A stretch of DNA of 64,000 bases. Origin: Enhygromyxa salina (GTDB lineage: Bacteria; Myxococcota_A; Polyangia; Nannocystales; Nannocystaceae). Positions 16,475-25,100 of this stretch are shown piece by piece. Below the pieces are notes generated by a model that saw only the letters and a list, made by a program, of their open reading frames with translations, was not told where the DNA came from and ran no database searches. The position numbers and the translations under genes were made by a program. The stretch's first letter is position 1, and every line of letters starts with the position of its first letter. The DNA lies in contig NZ_PVNL01000044.1 in assembly GCF_002994635.1 (NCBI RefSeq), positions 62,001 through 126,000 on the forward strand. Direction: 5' to 3'.

Positions 16475-17929
16475 TCAGGATCGGCGACGCAAGCCGAGCA
16501 GCAGCAATAGACCCAACCCAAACCCGAGCGCCCCACCGGCCCCGTCGCGCGGACCGATCGTGCACGCGCAGCCGTTGTCGCCGTCGCCGATCCCCGGTCC
16601 GGTGTCAACGCCCGAGTCGAAGCCGGTGCTAAAGCCCGTATCAACGCTCCCGGTCTCGCCGTCACTGTCTTCGCCGTCGTCTCCGGCGTCCCCGTCCCCG
16701 TCCCCGGGATCGCCGTCACCATCGCCGCCGCCGTCCCCGACGATGATCGTGACCGTGGCCGACTCGGTCGTGTTGCCAGCGAAGTCCTCCGCGATCGCAA
16801 CGAGGCCGAAGGTCCCGACCGGGAAGCTGGCGTTCGCGAACACCCACGGCGCTTTGGTGTCGGTTGCGACTTGTTCGCCGTCGATCAGCAGCGAGACGCT
16901 GACGACCGCGAATTCGGGATCCTCGGCGTCAACGAGGATGTCGAGCAGCTCATCCGGGACAAGGTTGGCGCCGTCGAGCGGGTCCACGATCGCGACAGTC
17001 GGCGGGTTGTTGTCGGGTGGGGATCCAAACGCGGGCCCGCAGGTGGACTTCAAGCCAGACAGCTGAGTTGCGCACCCGCTGTTCCACGAGACCGAGCTGT
17101 TGGTCGGATCCGTCGCGAACCCGCCGCACGCCGCGGTGGGGTTCCAGGTCCCGTCGACATCGTGGCAGGGCGTGATGTCGATCCCGGAGTTCTCCTCGAT
17201 GAACGGGACCGCGCGGTGCATCAACGAGTAAGTGTCGGCCCCTTGCCCACACGGCGGCCCGCCCGAGACGATCCCAAACGCGTGCCAGCTGCCGTCGGGG
17301 AATTGAAAGTAGGCCGGGCCGCCCGAGTCGCCGCCACACGCCGCGGTTCCATTTTCGCCGACAGCGACGATCTCGCTGTCTTGCAGGACCGGGATCTGGA
17401 TGATCGTCTGGGCCCAGCGCTTGGTCCCCGCGCCGTTCTCACCCTGGTTGGCGCCAAACCCCACGATCATCGAGGGCTTGTTGGGCGTGAGCATGTCGAG
17501 CTCACAGCCATACATGGGCGGCGTGATCGGGACGTCGTTGACCGGCTGCGAGAGCTTGCAGAACGCATAGTCGTCGCCGTTGACCCCGTTGTTGTCGTTG
17601 GGGTTCCAGGCCGGATTGCGCATGCAGAAGTCGACGCCGACCGAGCGATCCGGATTGTTCGCCGACTCGCCGAACCGGACCTGGTTGACGGTCGGGCAGT
17701 GGGCCGCGGTGACGACGATCTGCGGGTGGACCAGCGTGCCGGTGCACAGCCCGCCGTTGGCCGAGATCAAGACCGTCGTCGGCCACTGGCAATTTTGCGC
17801 CGGCGTGCCGCTCGAGATCAGCGGGTCGGTGGTCGGCGCCTCGACTTCAGGTTCAGCAGCTTTCACGCCGACCGGAAGGAGCGTGAGTAACAACAGGGCA
17901 GGGGCCAAGATCCGGAGGTGCCGACGCAT
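16475..17929 (-). CDS. Secreted trypsin-like protease with MYXO-CTERM tail
   Basis: A 484-residue exported protein. Residues 1-25 are a signal peptide (LAPALLLLTLLPVGVKA). The S1 peptidase domain (about 38-255) has the catalytic His in TAAHC, an Asp in NGDDYAFCKL and the Ser in GGDSGGP. The middle has a Cys-rich segment and an Ig/cadherin-like domain (NPPTVAIVDPLDGANLVPDE, about 310-395). A GDGDGD linker follows, then the sorting tail: CACTIGPRDG, a Gly/Leu-rich helix and final LRRRS. MYXO-CTERM tails direct proteins to the cell surface through processing at the Cys. The triad suggests an active enzyme; the substrate is unknown. The gene stands alone. Confidence 0.93.
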   Translation of the reverse strand: MRRHLRILAPALLLLTLLPVGVKAAEPEVEAPTTDPLISSGTPAQNCQWPTTVLISANGGLCTGTLVHPQIVVTAAHCPTVNQVRFGESANNPDRSVGVDFCMRNPAWNPNDNNGVNGDDYAFCKLSQPVNDVPITPPMYGCELDMLTPNKPSMIVGFGANQGENGAGTKRWAQTIIQIPVLQDSEIVAVGENGTAACGGDSGGPAYFQFPDGSWHAFGIVSGGPPCGQGADTYSLMHRAVPFIEENSGIDITPCHDVDGTWNPTAACGGFATDPTNSSVSWNSGCATQLSGLKSTCGPAFGSPPDNNPPTVAIVDPLDGANLVPDELLDILVDAEDPEFAVVSVSLLIDGEQVATDTKAPWVFANASFPVGTFGLVAIAEDFAGNTTESATVTIIVGDGGGDGDGDPGDGDGDAGDDGEDSDGETGSVDTGFSTGFDSGVDTGPGIGDGDNGCACTIGPRDGAGGALGFGLGLLLLLGLRRRS

Positions 17930-18047
17930 CGCCGCAAAGTATCAGTTCATGGCTGTTTATCCAGACCCGCAGGCAAATTGAGCCACCCGCCAACCCCGAG
18001 ATTGGTGTGCGTGATGTCGGTAACTCGAAGTACCTAAAATATCAAAG

Positions 18048-19247
18048 TTATTCGGGGAGCAGCGCGCGCTCGATCAGCTTGGTGTTCTCGAGCGCGACCC
18101 CGGATTTCTCGGCCTTCTTGCCCTCGGCCCGGCGCTTGGCCTCGAACAGCTTGCGGCTCCTGTCGGTCACGGCCCCCACGCTCGGGCCGTCGCCGCGCAT
18201 GCTCGCGGGCGGCAGATCGCTGTCGTTGTTGGCGGCGACCGGCGGGCCGTCGAAGCTGTCCTTCCACTCGTCGAGGGTCAGCTTGCCGAAGCTGGGGTCG
18301 GTCGGGTCGCGCAGGATCGTCTCGACGATCGCGTCGCGGCTGACGAACACAGGCGAGAGCTCGGCCGGATCGTAGGCGTTGCCGCGGTCGAACACGCCGC
18401 CGCAGATCGAACGCAGTGAGCACTGCTCACACGCTGGCGCGTACTTGTGGCCCCACTCGCGCTGCCGCACGGTCTGCTTGTCGTCGAGGAAGTGCACGAT
18501 GCGCTCCTCCGACTTGACGATCTTGCGGGTCTCGGTGCTGGCCCAGGCGAAGTCGGTCATGTAGCACAGCGGGACCTTCTCGATCCGAAAGGTCCGCCCG
18601 CTGCGCTGGAGCAGCCGGCATCCGCGGTGCAGCGAGAGCTCGAATTCTGCCAGCCGCGGGGTGTATTGATCCTGGTTGACCTCGGCCCGGCCCATCGAGG
18701 GATCGAGGTTGTTCCACACGAAGTGGCGGATGTACGGGTGGTGCTGGATGAAGTAGCGAATGTTGAGATCGAGGTGATCCGCGTTGAGCTTGTTGATCAC
18801 GCAGTTCATGTTGACGTCGATCCCAAACTCCGCGGCGTTGTCCAGCGCCCGCAGGGCGATCGGCAGCGTGCCCGGGGTCCCGCGCAGGATGTCCTCGACC
18901 TCTTCCTTGACCGAGTAGATCGACACGTGGACGATCTTCAGGCCGGCGTCGGCCATGGCCTTCGCGAATTTTTTGTCGGCCATCCGCGTGCCGTTGGTGA
19001 TCATCCGGACGTGGAGGCCGCTGTCGCTGGCGTACTGACAGATCTTCGGCAGCTCGGGGTGCAGGCTTGGCTCGCCGCCGGTCAGGATCACGCCAAAGTA
19101 GCCGCGCGCGACGAAGTCATCGACGAGCACCTTCATCGACTCGAAGGTGTGCGAGTAGGGGGTCGTCGGGTTGGAGCAGAACCCACAAAAGTGGTTGCAG
19201 TGCCGAACGACCTGGATGTAGCCGATGTTTGCCACTGCGGGCAGCAT
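18048..19247 (-). CDS. Radical SAM protein with SPASM-like Cys cluster
   Basis: A 399-residue enzyme. The [4Fe-4S]/SAM motif is CNHFCGFC near residue 20, the GGEPSLHP block follows, and the (beta/alpha) barrel runs to about 230. The second half has Cys in CEQCSLRSICGG, a SPASM-like motif that would hold an auxiliary cluster. Such proteins often modify ribosomal peptides or act on proteins, but no precursor peptide is evident next to this gene. The C-terminal 60 residues are basic and disordered. I start at ATG 19247; a TTG extension upstream is Arg/Ala-rich. It appears monocistronic. Confidence 0.88.
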   Translation of the reverse strand: MLPAVANIGYIQVVRHCNHFCGFCSNPTTPYSHTFESMKVLVDDFVARGYFGVILTGGEPSLHPELPKICQYASDSGLHVRMITNGTRMADKKFAKAMADAGLKIVHVSIYSVKEEVEDILRGTPGTLPIALRALDNAAEFGIDVNMNCVINKLNADHLDLNIRYFIQHHPYIRHFVWNNLDPSMGRAEVNQDQYTPRLAEFELSLHRGCRLLQRSGRTFRIEKVPLCYMTDFAWASTETRKIVKSEERIVHFLDDKQTVRQREWGHKYAPACEQCSLRSICGGVFDRGNAYDPAELSPVFVSRDAIVETILRDPTDPSFGKLTLDEWKDSFDGPPVAANNDSDLPPASMRGDGPSVGAVTDRSRKLFEAKRRAEGKKAEKSGVALENTKLIERALLPE

Positions 19248-19312
19248 AGCCCTGGCAGCGGCGCGCTCGCTAGCTCGGGTGGCGCGGGTTGCGGACAAGT
19301 GCGCGGGCGGAT

Positions 19313-20533
19313 TCAGAACACCGGTGCGTCACAGCTCGACGCCGATCTCGACCCCGACCGTGTAGGGCTGGACGTAGGGGGTGTAGGCCTTGAAGGTGTA
19401 GGGGACCCGCCACGCGAAGCGCAGCCCGAGGCGGACCCGCTTCTCGATGCGGAAGCCGACCGCGCCGCCCGCGAACAACGCCAGCTCGGGCGAGACTGCT
19501 CCCAGCTCGGGCGAGACTTCTCGCCCGCTTGCATGCGCCATTCGTCAGCTGTTTCACTGTGGGCAGCGGGCGGCTCGGCCAGGTAGCGGCGGATCGCTTC
19601 GAGCGACTCGGGGCGGCGCAGGAGCTCGCTGTGGGTGGCGTCGGGGAGGTGGAGGAGCTCGACGTCTGGAAAGTGGATGGCGTGATGGGTCCGCTGGAAC
19701 TCGTAGCCGAGCCGGCCGTCGCTCGTCCCCGCGATCAACAGCACCTTGCGATCGAAGTCGGCGAGCCCGGTCGTGAAGTCGAAGGTGTTGGGTCCGCCGA
19801 AGTTCCCCTGCCACTCGTTGATGCCCACATTAACGCGCAGGCCCAGCCGCCAGAACTCGTAGCCGAGCAGCCGCTCGTCGGGCTTGAAGCTCGCCAGCGC
19901 GATCACATAGAAGTAGTCGGCGCGCGCGTCGGTGTCCGGTAGCAGGTAGTCGCTGGTGTTGAGGTACTCCTGGACGCTGTGCGACACGAAGTCCACGCCG
20001 GCGTCGTTGCCCACCGCGGCCGCGTTGGTGTCGAGGGCTCCGGGCTCGGCGAGGACCAGCTTGTCGACCCGATCGGGGTGGTGTTGCACGAAGTATGTGG
20101 CGTACGCGCCGCCCCAGGAGTGGCCGATGAGGTGGAAGGGGCGATCAGGGCTGAAGTGCTCGCCGAGGAACGCGAGGTCGTCGAGGTAGGTCGGCCCGTC
20201 GATCTCGCTGTCGGGCACGCGCTCCGAGAGCCCCGTCCCACGCTGGTCCCAGAGCACGACGAAGTACTCGTCGGCGAGGCTCGCGAGGTGGAGGTAGTCG
20301 CGGTGATCGCCGCCCGGCCCGCCGTGCAGGACGATGACCAGGGGCCACGAAGGATCGCCGAAGGTCTGCAGGTGGACGAGGCGTCCGTCGGCGAGCGCGA
20401 GCCGAGGCAGCGTGGGATCATCGACCACCGTCGCCGGGACGAGGTGGGGATCCGTGGCGCTCGTGCAGCCCGGGCCGAGCCACGCGGCCGCGGCGAGGCC
20501 GGACAGTAGGGAGCCTCGGAGGACGGCGTGCAT
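19313..20533 (-). CDS. Alpha/beta hydrolase lipoprotein (S33 type), altered 3' end
   Basis: A 406-residue lipoprotein (lipobox LGPGC). The hydrolase domain has the oxyanion segment LHGGPGGDH, typical of prolyl aminopeptidase-like S33 enzymes, the nucleophile elbow GHSWGGAY, and a catalytic His in DATHSELL. Family homology stops near the helix EAIRRYLAEP (about residue 330). The remaining 70 residues are Arg/Ser-rich and are an out-of-frame reading of another gene's end (see 19329-19541). The natural C-terminus may therefore have been lost by recombination, although the catalytic core is complete. The substrate is unknown. Confidence 0.82.
   Translation of the reverse strand: MHAVLRGSLLSGLAAAAWLGPGCTSATDPHLVPATVVDDPTLPRLALADGRLVHLQTFGDPSWPLVIVLHGGPGGDHRDYLHLASLADEYFVVLWDQRGTGLSERVPDSEIDGPTYLDDLAFLGEHFSPDRPFHLIGHSWGGAYATYFVQHHPDRVDKLVLAEPGALDTNAAAVGNDAGVDFVSHSVQEYLNTSDYLLPDTDARADYFYVIALASFKPDERLLGYEFWRLGLRVNVGINEWQGNFGGPNTFDFTTGLADFDRKVLLIAGTSDGRLGYEFQRTHHAIHFPDVELLHLPDATHSELLRRPESLEAIRRYLAEPPAAHSETADEWRMQAGEKSRPSWEQSRPSWRCSRAARSASASRSGSASGCASRGGSPTPSRPTPPTSSPTRSGSRSASSCDAPVF
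19329..19541 (-). pseudogene. 3' fragment of an outer-membrane barrel gene
   Basis: In a frame different from the hydrolase, about 60 residues read as a membrane-barrel end: FAGGAVGFRIEKRVRLGLRF, then alternating polar and aromatic strands up to VGVEIGVEL and a stop. There is no upstream part of such a gene. A short direct repeat (CAGCTCGGGCGAGACT, twice near 19490-19520) marks the likely junction. Confidence 0.45.
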
Positions 20534-20608
20534 GCCATCAAGGTGCGGGCGCGCGCCGCAGCCACAAAGGACGGTTGCCGCCACAAACCGGACAGTTCGC
20601 GCCAGCTG

Positions 20609-21634
20609 TCAGCAGGCCGCGCCGCCCTCGCGCAGCCGGAGCTGACTCGGGGGGACGCCGAACCAGCGCACGCAGGCGCGTCGGAACGCGCGAATGTCTG
20701 CGTACCCGAGGGTCTCGGCGACCGCGTCGAGGGTGACGGTGGACGTCGTGAGGAGGCGGTACGCGGCGTCGCGGCGCGTGCGATCCACGAGCTCTCGGTA
20801 GCTGTGGTCGGCGTCGGTCAGCTGGCGCTGCAGCGTGCGCGGACTGATTCCGGCGCGGCGAGCGAAGCGTCGAAGCGAGACCGGACCGCCGCGGGCGAGG
20901 TCGACACGAACCTGCTGGGCCACGCGCGCGACCGGTGAGTCGAGTGGCGCGAGCGCGTCGTGCATGTGATGGACGACCGGCTCGAGGTTGGACGCGAGCT
21001 CCGGCCGGGCCGTGAGCAGCGGGGCGCGAATCAGCTCCGCGGGGAACACCAGGGCGTGAATGGGACGGCCGAACCGGCGCGGGACGCCGAAGGTCTCGGC
21101 CCGCTCGGCGGTCCAGCCGCGATGGGCCGCGTGGGCCAGCCAGACCTCGACGAGCGGCTGGGCGATACCCGTCGTTCGTCGGACCACGGCCAGGTAGAAG
21201 GCCAGCGTCGCCTCGGCCACCGTCGGCGACATCGGCCGGCCATCGCGGTGGTGCGCGTCCTGGACAATCAGCCGACCGCCCTCGACCCAGAAGGTCATGA
21301 ACGAGGCCTCGTTGGCCACGGCGTTGAAGCGCCGGATCATCGCGAGCGCCTGCCCCAGGGTGTCGCAGGACTCCGCGAGCAGCCCGATCATGCCGAAGTC
21401 GGCGGCCGCTGCCCCGGTCCCAATCGCGAGACCGAGACCCGGGTCGTCGAGCCGCCGCGCCAGGTGATCGAGGAGGTGTTGGTGCGCGGCGAAGCAAACC
21501 CGGCCGTGCGGCGCCGCGAGCTCGCTCCCAGCGATGCCGAGCTCGAGGGCCAGGTCTGTCGCGTCGAGGCCGCGTTCGCGTGCGTGAGTGAGGACGCGAC
21601 GGGTCCAGCTGGCGGTAATCGTGCTGGAAGCCAT
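20609..21634 (-). CDS. AraC-family transcriptional regulator
   Basis: A 341-residue regulator. The N-terminal two thirds matches the layout of the OruR/ArgR-like AraC subfamily, with its ligand-sensing domain (FGMIGLLAESCDTLGQALAMI is a family hallmark). The C-terminal HTH_18 domain has two helix-turn-helix units (SLRRFARRAGISPRTLQRQL and LDAVAETLGYADIRAFRRAC followed by RWFGVPPSQLR). The effector is unknown. It is divergent from the TolC-like gene of the Cus operon, with 235 bp between, so it may regulate that operon or itself. Confidence 0.93.
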   Translation of the reverse strand: MASSTITASWTRRVLTHARERGLDATDLALELGIAGSELAAPHGRVCFAAHQHLLDHLARRLDDPGLGLAIGTGAAAADFGMIGLLAESCDTLGQALAMIRRFNAVANEASFMTFWVEGGRLIVQDAHHRDGRPMSPTVAEATLAFYLAVVRRTTGIAQPLVEVWLAHAAHRGWTAERAETFGVPRRFGRPIHALVFPAELIRAPLLTARPELASNLEPVVHHMHDALAPLDSPVARVAQQVRVDLARGGPVSLRRFARRAGISPRTLQRQLTDADHSYRELVDRTRRDAAYRLLTTSTVTLDAVAETLGYADIRAFRRACVRWFGVPPSQLRLREGGAAC

Positions 21635-21868
21635 GGGAGTGCCAACCGGGCGAGCCCCTATCACCCTACCAAACCCCGCACGCGGGGGGCTGCCCGCACG
21701 GGAGCCCTTTCGTGGACCGGGAACATCTGCAACCGTATCCCCCGGGACCGCCAAGCCCTGCGCTCTCCAACCCCACTGACGAGGCCTCGAGTGCTCGAAC
21801 CCACCTTGCCGTATCTCGCCCGAGCTGACGCGCTGGTCCAGCGCCGGGCTCGGGGGCGCGCGTGGGCA

Positions 21869-23251
21869 ATGTGGCTCGCGCTGTCGGGCTCGCTCGCGCT
21901 CGCGGGCTGCGTCACCCGTGCCGAGCGAACCATGCAGGGCTCGCTCGATCGCGCGGGTCAGACCCTGGCCGCCGCGCCGCAGGTGGCCGCCGACGCGCCG
22001 CTCGGCGACGACTGGGCCAACGGCGAGCAGCCCAACTTCGACGGGACCCCCGAACCCTACGTGGCCTACGCGCTGGTTCACGAGCACAACCTGCGCGCGA
22101 GCTGGGAGCGGTGGCGGGCGGCCACGCATCGGGTCGCGCGGGAGCGCCGGCTGCCTTCGCCGATGCTCACCTACGCGGTGTTCGTGTCGCCGGTCGAGAC
22201 CCGCGTGGGTCCGCAGCGGCATCGTCTGGGCGTGCAGCAGCGGTTTCCGTGGCCGGGTGAGCTGCTCGCGGGCGCCGACGCAGCGACGGCCGCGGCCCGC
22301 GTCGAGCAGCGAAAGTTCGAGGCAGCGGCGCTCGAGCTGCGCGCGCGGGTGGTGATCGCGTACTGGCGGCTGTGGACCCTGCGCGAGATCGAGGTGATCG
22401 AGCGCGAGCAGCTCGAGCTGTACGAGGGGCTGATCGAGATCGCCCGCGCGCGGCTCGAGATCGGCAACGCGTCGCTCGCCGACATTCAGCAGCTCGAGCT
22501 CGGGCGCGCGCGCCTGGCCGATCAAATTGACGGGCTCAACGAGTCGCAGCAGGCGGCCCAGGCCGCGCTGGTCGCCGCCGTCGCGGCCCCGCCCGAGACC
22601 CCGACGCCGACCGCCTCCGCGCTCCCCCGACTCGAGCAGCCCGGCGCCGATGAGGCGTCGCTGCGGCTGGCGCTCGTCGATCACCCCAGCCTGGGTCGCT
22701 GGCAGGCGCAGGCCGAGGTCGGGGATCTGCGGGTCAAGGAAGCTCGCCACGCGCGGGCGCCCGGGTTCTCGCTGGGGGTCGACTGGGTCGAGGTTGGGCC
22801 CGCGCGGATGGGCAACGTCGCCGACTCGGGCAAGGACGCTGTGTCGATCAGCGTCGGCGTGGAGCTGCCACTGTGGCAGCGCAACTATGCGGAGGATCAG
22901 CGCGCGGCCGAGGCCGAGGCCGCGGCCGCCCGGGCCGAGTGGGCGGCCACGCGGGACCGGGCGGCGGCGCAGCTGAGCATGGCGCTCTCGCAGATCCGCG
23001 ACACGGCCCGCCGCGCGGCGCTGCATGAAGACACGCTGATCCCCCAGGCCCAGAGCGCGCTCGAGTCGACGCTCGGCGGCTACGCGACCGGCGATGTCCA
23101 GTTTGCCGCGATCTTGCTGGCCGAGCGCGAGCTGCTCGAGCTGCGCCTGGCCGCGGTGCAGCTACACGCCGCCCATGCGATCGCGTGGGCGGATCTCGAG
23201 GCGATCGTGGGTCGCAGCGTCGACGCGCAACCGCAGGAGATCGACCCATGA
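21869..23251 (+). CDS. TolC-family outer-membrane efflux lipoprotein
   Basis: A 460-residue TolC/CusC-like channel subunit. The ATG at 21869 gives a lipoprotein signal with lipobox ALAGC; a GTG at 21791 with GAGG upstream would add 26 residues and is an alternative. The protein has two long Ala/Glu/Arg-rich coiled-coil halves, and the usual PSPMLTYAVFVSP and VGVELPLWQRN strand segments. It forms the outer-membrane exit duct. Its stop overlaps the start of the cusB-like gene (ATGA), so it is the first gene of the tripartite efflux operon. Confidence 0.9.
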   Translation: MWLALSGSLALAGCVTRAERTMQGSLDRAGQTLAAAPQVAADAPLGDDWANGEQPNFDGTPEPYVAYALVHEHNLRASWERWRAATHRVARERRLPSPMLTYAVFVSPVETRVGPQRHRLGVQQRFPWPGELLAGADAATAAARVEQRKFEAAALELRARVVIAYWRLWTLREIEVIEREQLELYEGLIEIARARLEIGNASLADIQQLELGRARLADQIDGLNESQQAAQAALVAAVAAPPETPTPTASALPRLEQPGADEASLRLALVDHPSLGRWQAQAEVGDLRVKEARHARAPGFSLGVDWVEVGPARMGNVADSGKDAVSISVGVELPLWQRNYAEDQRAAEAEAAAARAEWAATRDRAAAQLSMALSQIRDTARRAALHEDTLIPQAQSALESTLGGYATGDVQFAAILLAERELLELRLAAVQLHAAHAIAWADLEAIVGRSVDAQPQEIDP

Positions 23252-25098
23252 ACAAGTTCCCGAGTGAAGCGCCGAGTTCATGGTTGCCGTGGTTGCTGGT
23301 GCCGATCGTGGCGGTGCTGATGTTCGGCCTGGGCCGCTGCGTGCCAGAGCTGGCCGCGCCCCCGGCCGAGGATGACGGCCACGCCCACGAGACCAGCGAC
23401 GAGGTCTGGACCTGCGCCATGCACCCGCAGGTCCGGCAGCCCGATCCGGGCGCCTGTCCGATCTGTGGCATGGACCTGATCCCGCTCTCGGACCTGGGCG
23501 ACGGCGGCAGCGAGCAGGTCCAGCTGTCGGAGCGCGCGGCCGTGCTCGCGCGGATCGAGACCGTCGCGGTCGAGCGGATTGCGACCCCGGGCGTCGACCT
23601 GCGCCTGCTCGGCCGGGTCGAGGTCGACGAGAGCCGGGTGCGCAACGTCAGCGCGTGGATCGGTGGTCGGGTCGACAAGCTCTACGTGCGCGAGACCGGC
23701 ACGGTCGTGCGCCGCGGCCAGCCGATCGCCACCCTCTACAGCCCCGAGGTCTACGCCGCGCACCAGGATCTGCTGACCGCGACCAAGTCGGTCGCGAAGC
23801 TGCGCAACGCCAGCGATCTGGCCCGGTCGTCGGCCGAGGCCACGCTCGCGGCCGCGCGCCAGCGCCTGAGCCTGCTCGGCCTGTCGGACGCCGAGATCGA
23901 TCGCATGGCCGAGGCTGGCGCGCCGCGCAAGTCGGTCTCGATCAACGCGACCGACGGCGGGACGGTGATGGAGCGGCTCGCGACCCAGGGCCAGTACGTC
24001 GAGGCCGGCGCCGTGTTGTTTCGGGTCGCCGATCTCTCGCGGCTGTGGGTCCAGCTCGACGCCTACGAGAGCGACCTGCCGGCCCTGATGGAGGGCCAGA
24101 GCGTCGACATCGAGGCCGAGGCGCTGGCCGGCGAGCGGTTCACGGGCGAGGTCGCGTTCATCGCTCCGATGCTCGACGCGCGCAGGCGGGTCACGCGGGT
24201 GCGCGTCGAGGTCGACAACGAGGACGGGCGGCTGCGCCCGGGCATGTTCGTCGAGGCGGTGGTGCGCGGCGGCGCGGCGGTCGAGGCCAAGCAAAAGCCG
24301 CTGGTCGTCCCGGTCACGGCGCCGCTGTTCACGGGGCGGCGCTCGTTGGTCTACGTCGAGCTGCCCGCGACCGAGCCGGGCGGGCGGCCGATCTACGTGC
24401 CGCGGGTCGTCGAGCTCGGACCGCGGATGGGTGAGCTGTATCCGGTCGTCGCCGGCCTCGCCGAGGGCGAGCGCGTGGTCGTGCACGGGGCCTTTGCGAT
24501 CGACGCGGATCTCCAGATCCGCGGCGGCGCGAGCATGATGACCCAGACCAACCAGAGCGAGGATCAGCGCGAGCTCGAGCGGGTCGAGCCAGACCCCAAG
24601 CTGCGCGGCCAGCTCGCGGCGGTGATGAGCGCGTACCTGGACATGCAGGTCGCGCTGGCCGACGACGACTGGCACGCGGCCCAGGCTGCGGGCGCGCGCC
24701 TGGCCGAGGCGTCGCAGGCGGTGGCGCCAGCGAGTGACTCCGCGGCCGCGCAGGCGTGGGCGGTGATCGGCCCGGCGATTGAGAAGCACGCCAACGACGC
24801 CGCGCAGTCGCAGGCGATCGAGGGCGCGCGCGGGGCCTTCTTGCACCTCAGCGCGCTGTCGCAGCAAATCGTGTCGGTGTTCGGCAACCCGCTCGCGGTC
24901 CCGCTGCGCCTCGCGTTCTGCCCGATGGCGGGCGCCAACCAGGGTGCAGAATGGATCCAGGCCGGCGAGGTGCTCGCCAACAGCTACTTCGGCGAGAGCA
25001 TGCTCAGCTGCGGTGAGTTCCGCTCGACGATCGATCCGGGTCAGTACCTGCTGGCTGCGACTGGCGGCCTGGCGAACGTCAGCTCGGAGGGTGGCTAG
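23248..25098 (+). CDS. cusB: CusB-like membrane fusion protein with metal-binding domains
   Basis: A 616-residue periplasmic adaptor of heavy-metal RND pumps. After one N-terminal transmembrane helix comes a small metal-binding domain, WTCAMHPQ...CPICGMDL (about 50-75), typical of Cu/Ag efflux adaptors. The barrel-sandwich and hairpin region follows (VSAWIGGRVDKLYVRETGTV). The last 160 residues form an extra DUF3347-like domain with LAFCPMAGANQGAEWIQ and MLSCGE, which is also linked to copper handling. Cu(I)/Ag(I) export is the likely role. It lies between the TolC-like gene and the pump gene. Confidence 0.93.
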   Translation: MNKFPSEAPSSWLPWLLVPIVAVLMFGLGRCVPELAAPPAEDDGHAHETSDEVWTCAMHPQVRQPDPGACPICGMDLIPLSDLGDGGSEQVQLSERAAVLARIETVAVERIATPGVDLRLLGRVEVDESRVRNVSAWIGGRVDKLYVRETGTVVRRGQPIATLYSPEVYAAHQDLLTATKSVAKLRNASDLARSSAEATLAAARQRLSLLGLSDAEIDRMAEAGAPRKSVSINATDGGTVMERLATQGQYVEAGAVLFRVADLSRLWVQLDAYESDLPALMEGQSVDIEAEALAGERFTGEVAFIAPMLDARRRVTRVRVEVDNEDGRLRPGMFVEAVVRGGAAVEAKQKPLVVPVTAPLFTGRRSLVYVELPATEPGGRPIYVPRVVELGPRMGELYPVVAGLAEGERVVVHGAFAIDADLQIRGGASMMTQTNQSEDQRELERVEPDPKLRGQLAAVMSAYLDMQVALADDDWHAAQAAGARLAEASQAVAPASDSAAAQAWAVIGPAIEKHANDAAQSQAIEGARGAFLHLSALSQQIVSVFGNPLAVPLRLAFCPMAGANQGAEWIQAGEVLANSYFGESMLSCGEFRSTIDPGQYLLAATGGLANVSSEGG

Positions 25099-25100
25099 CC

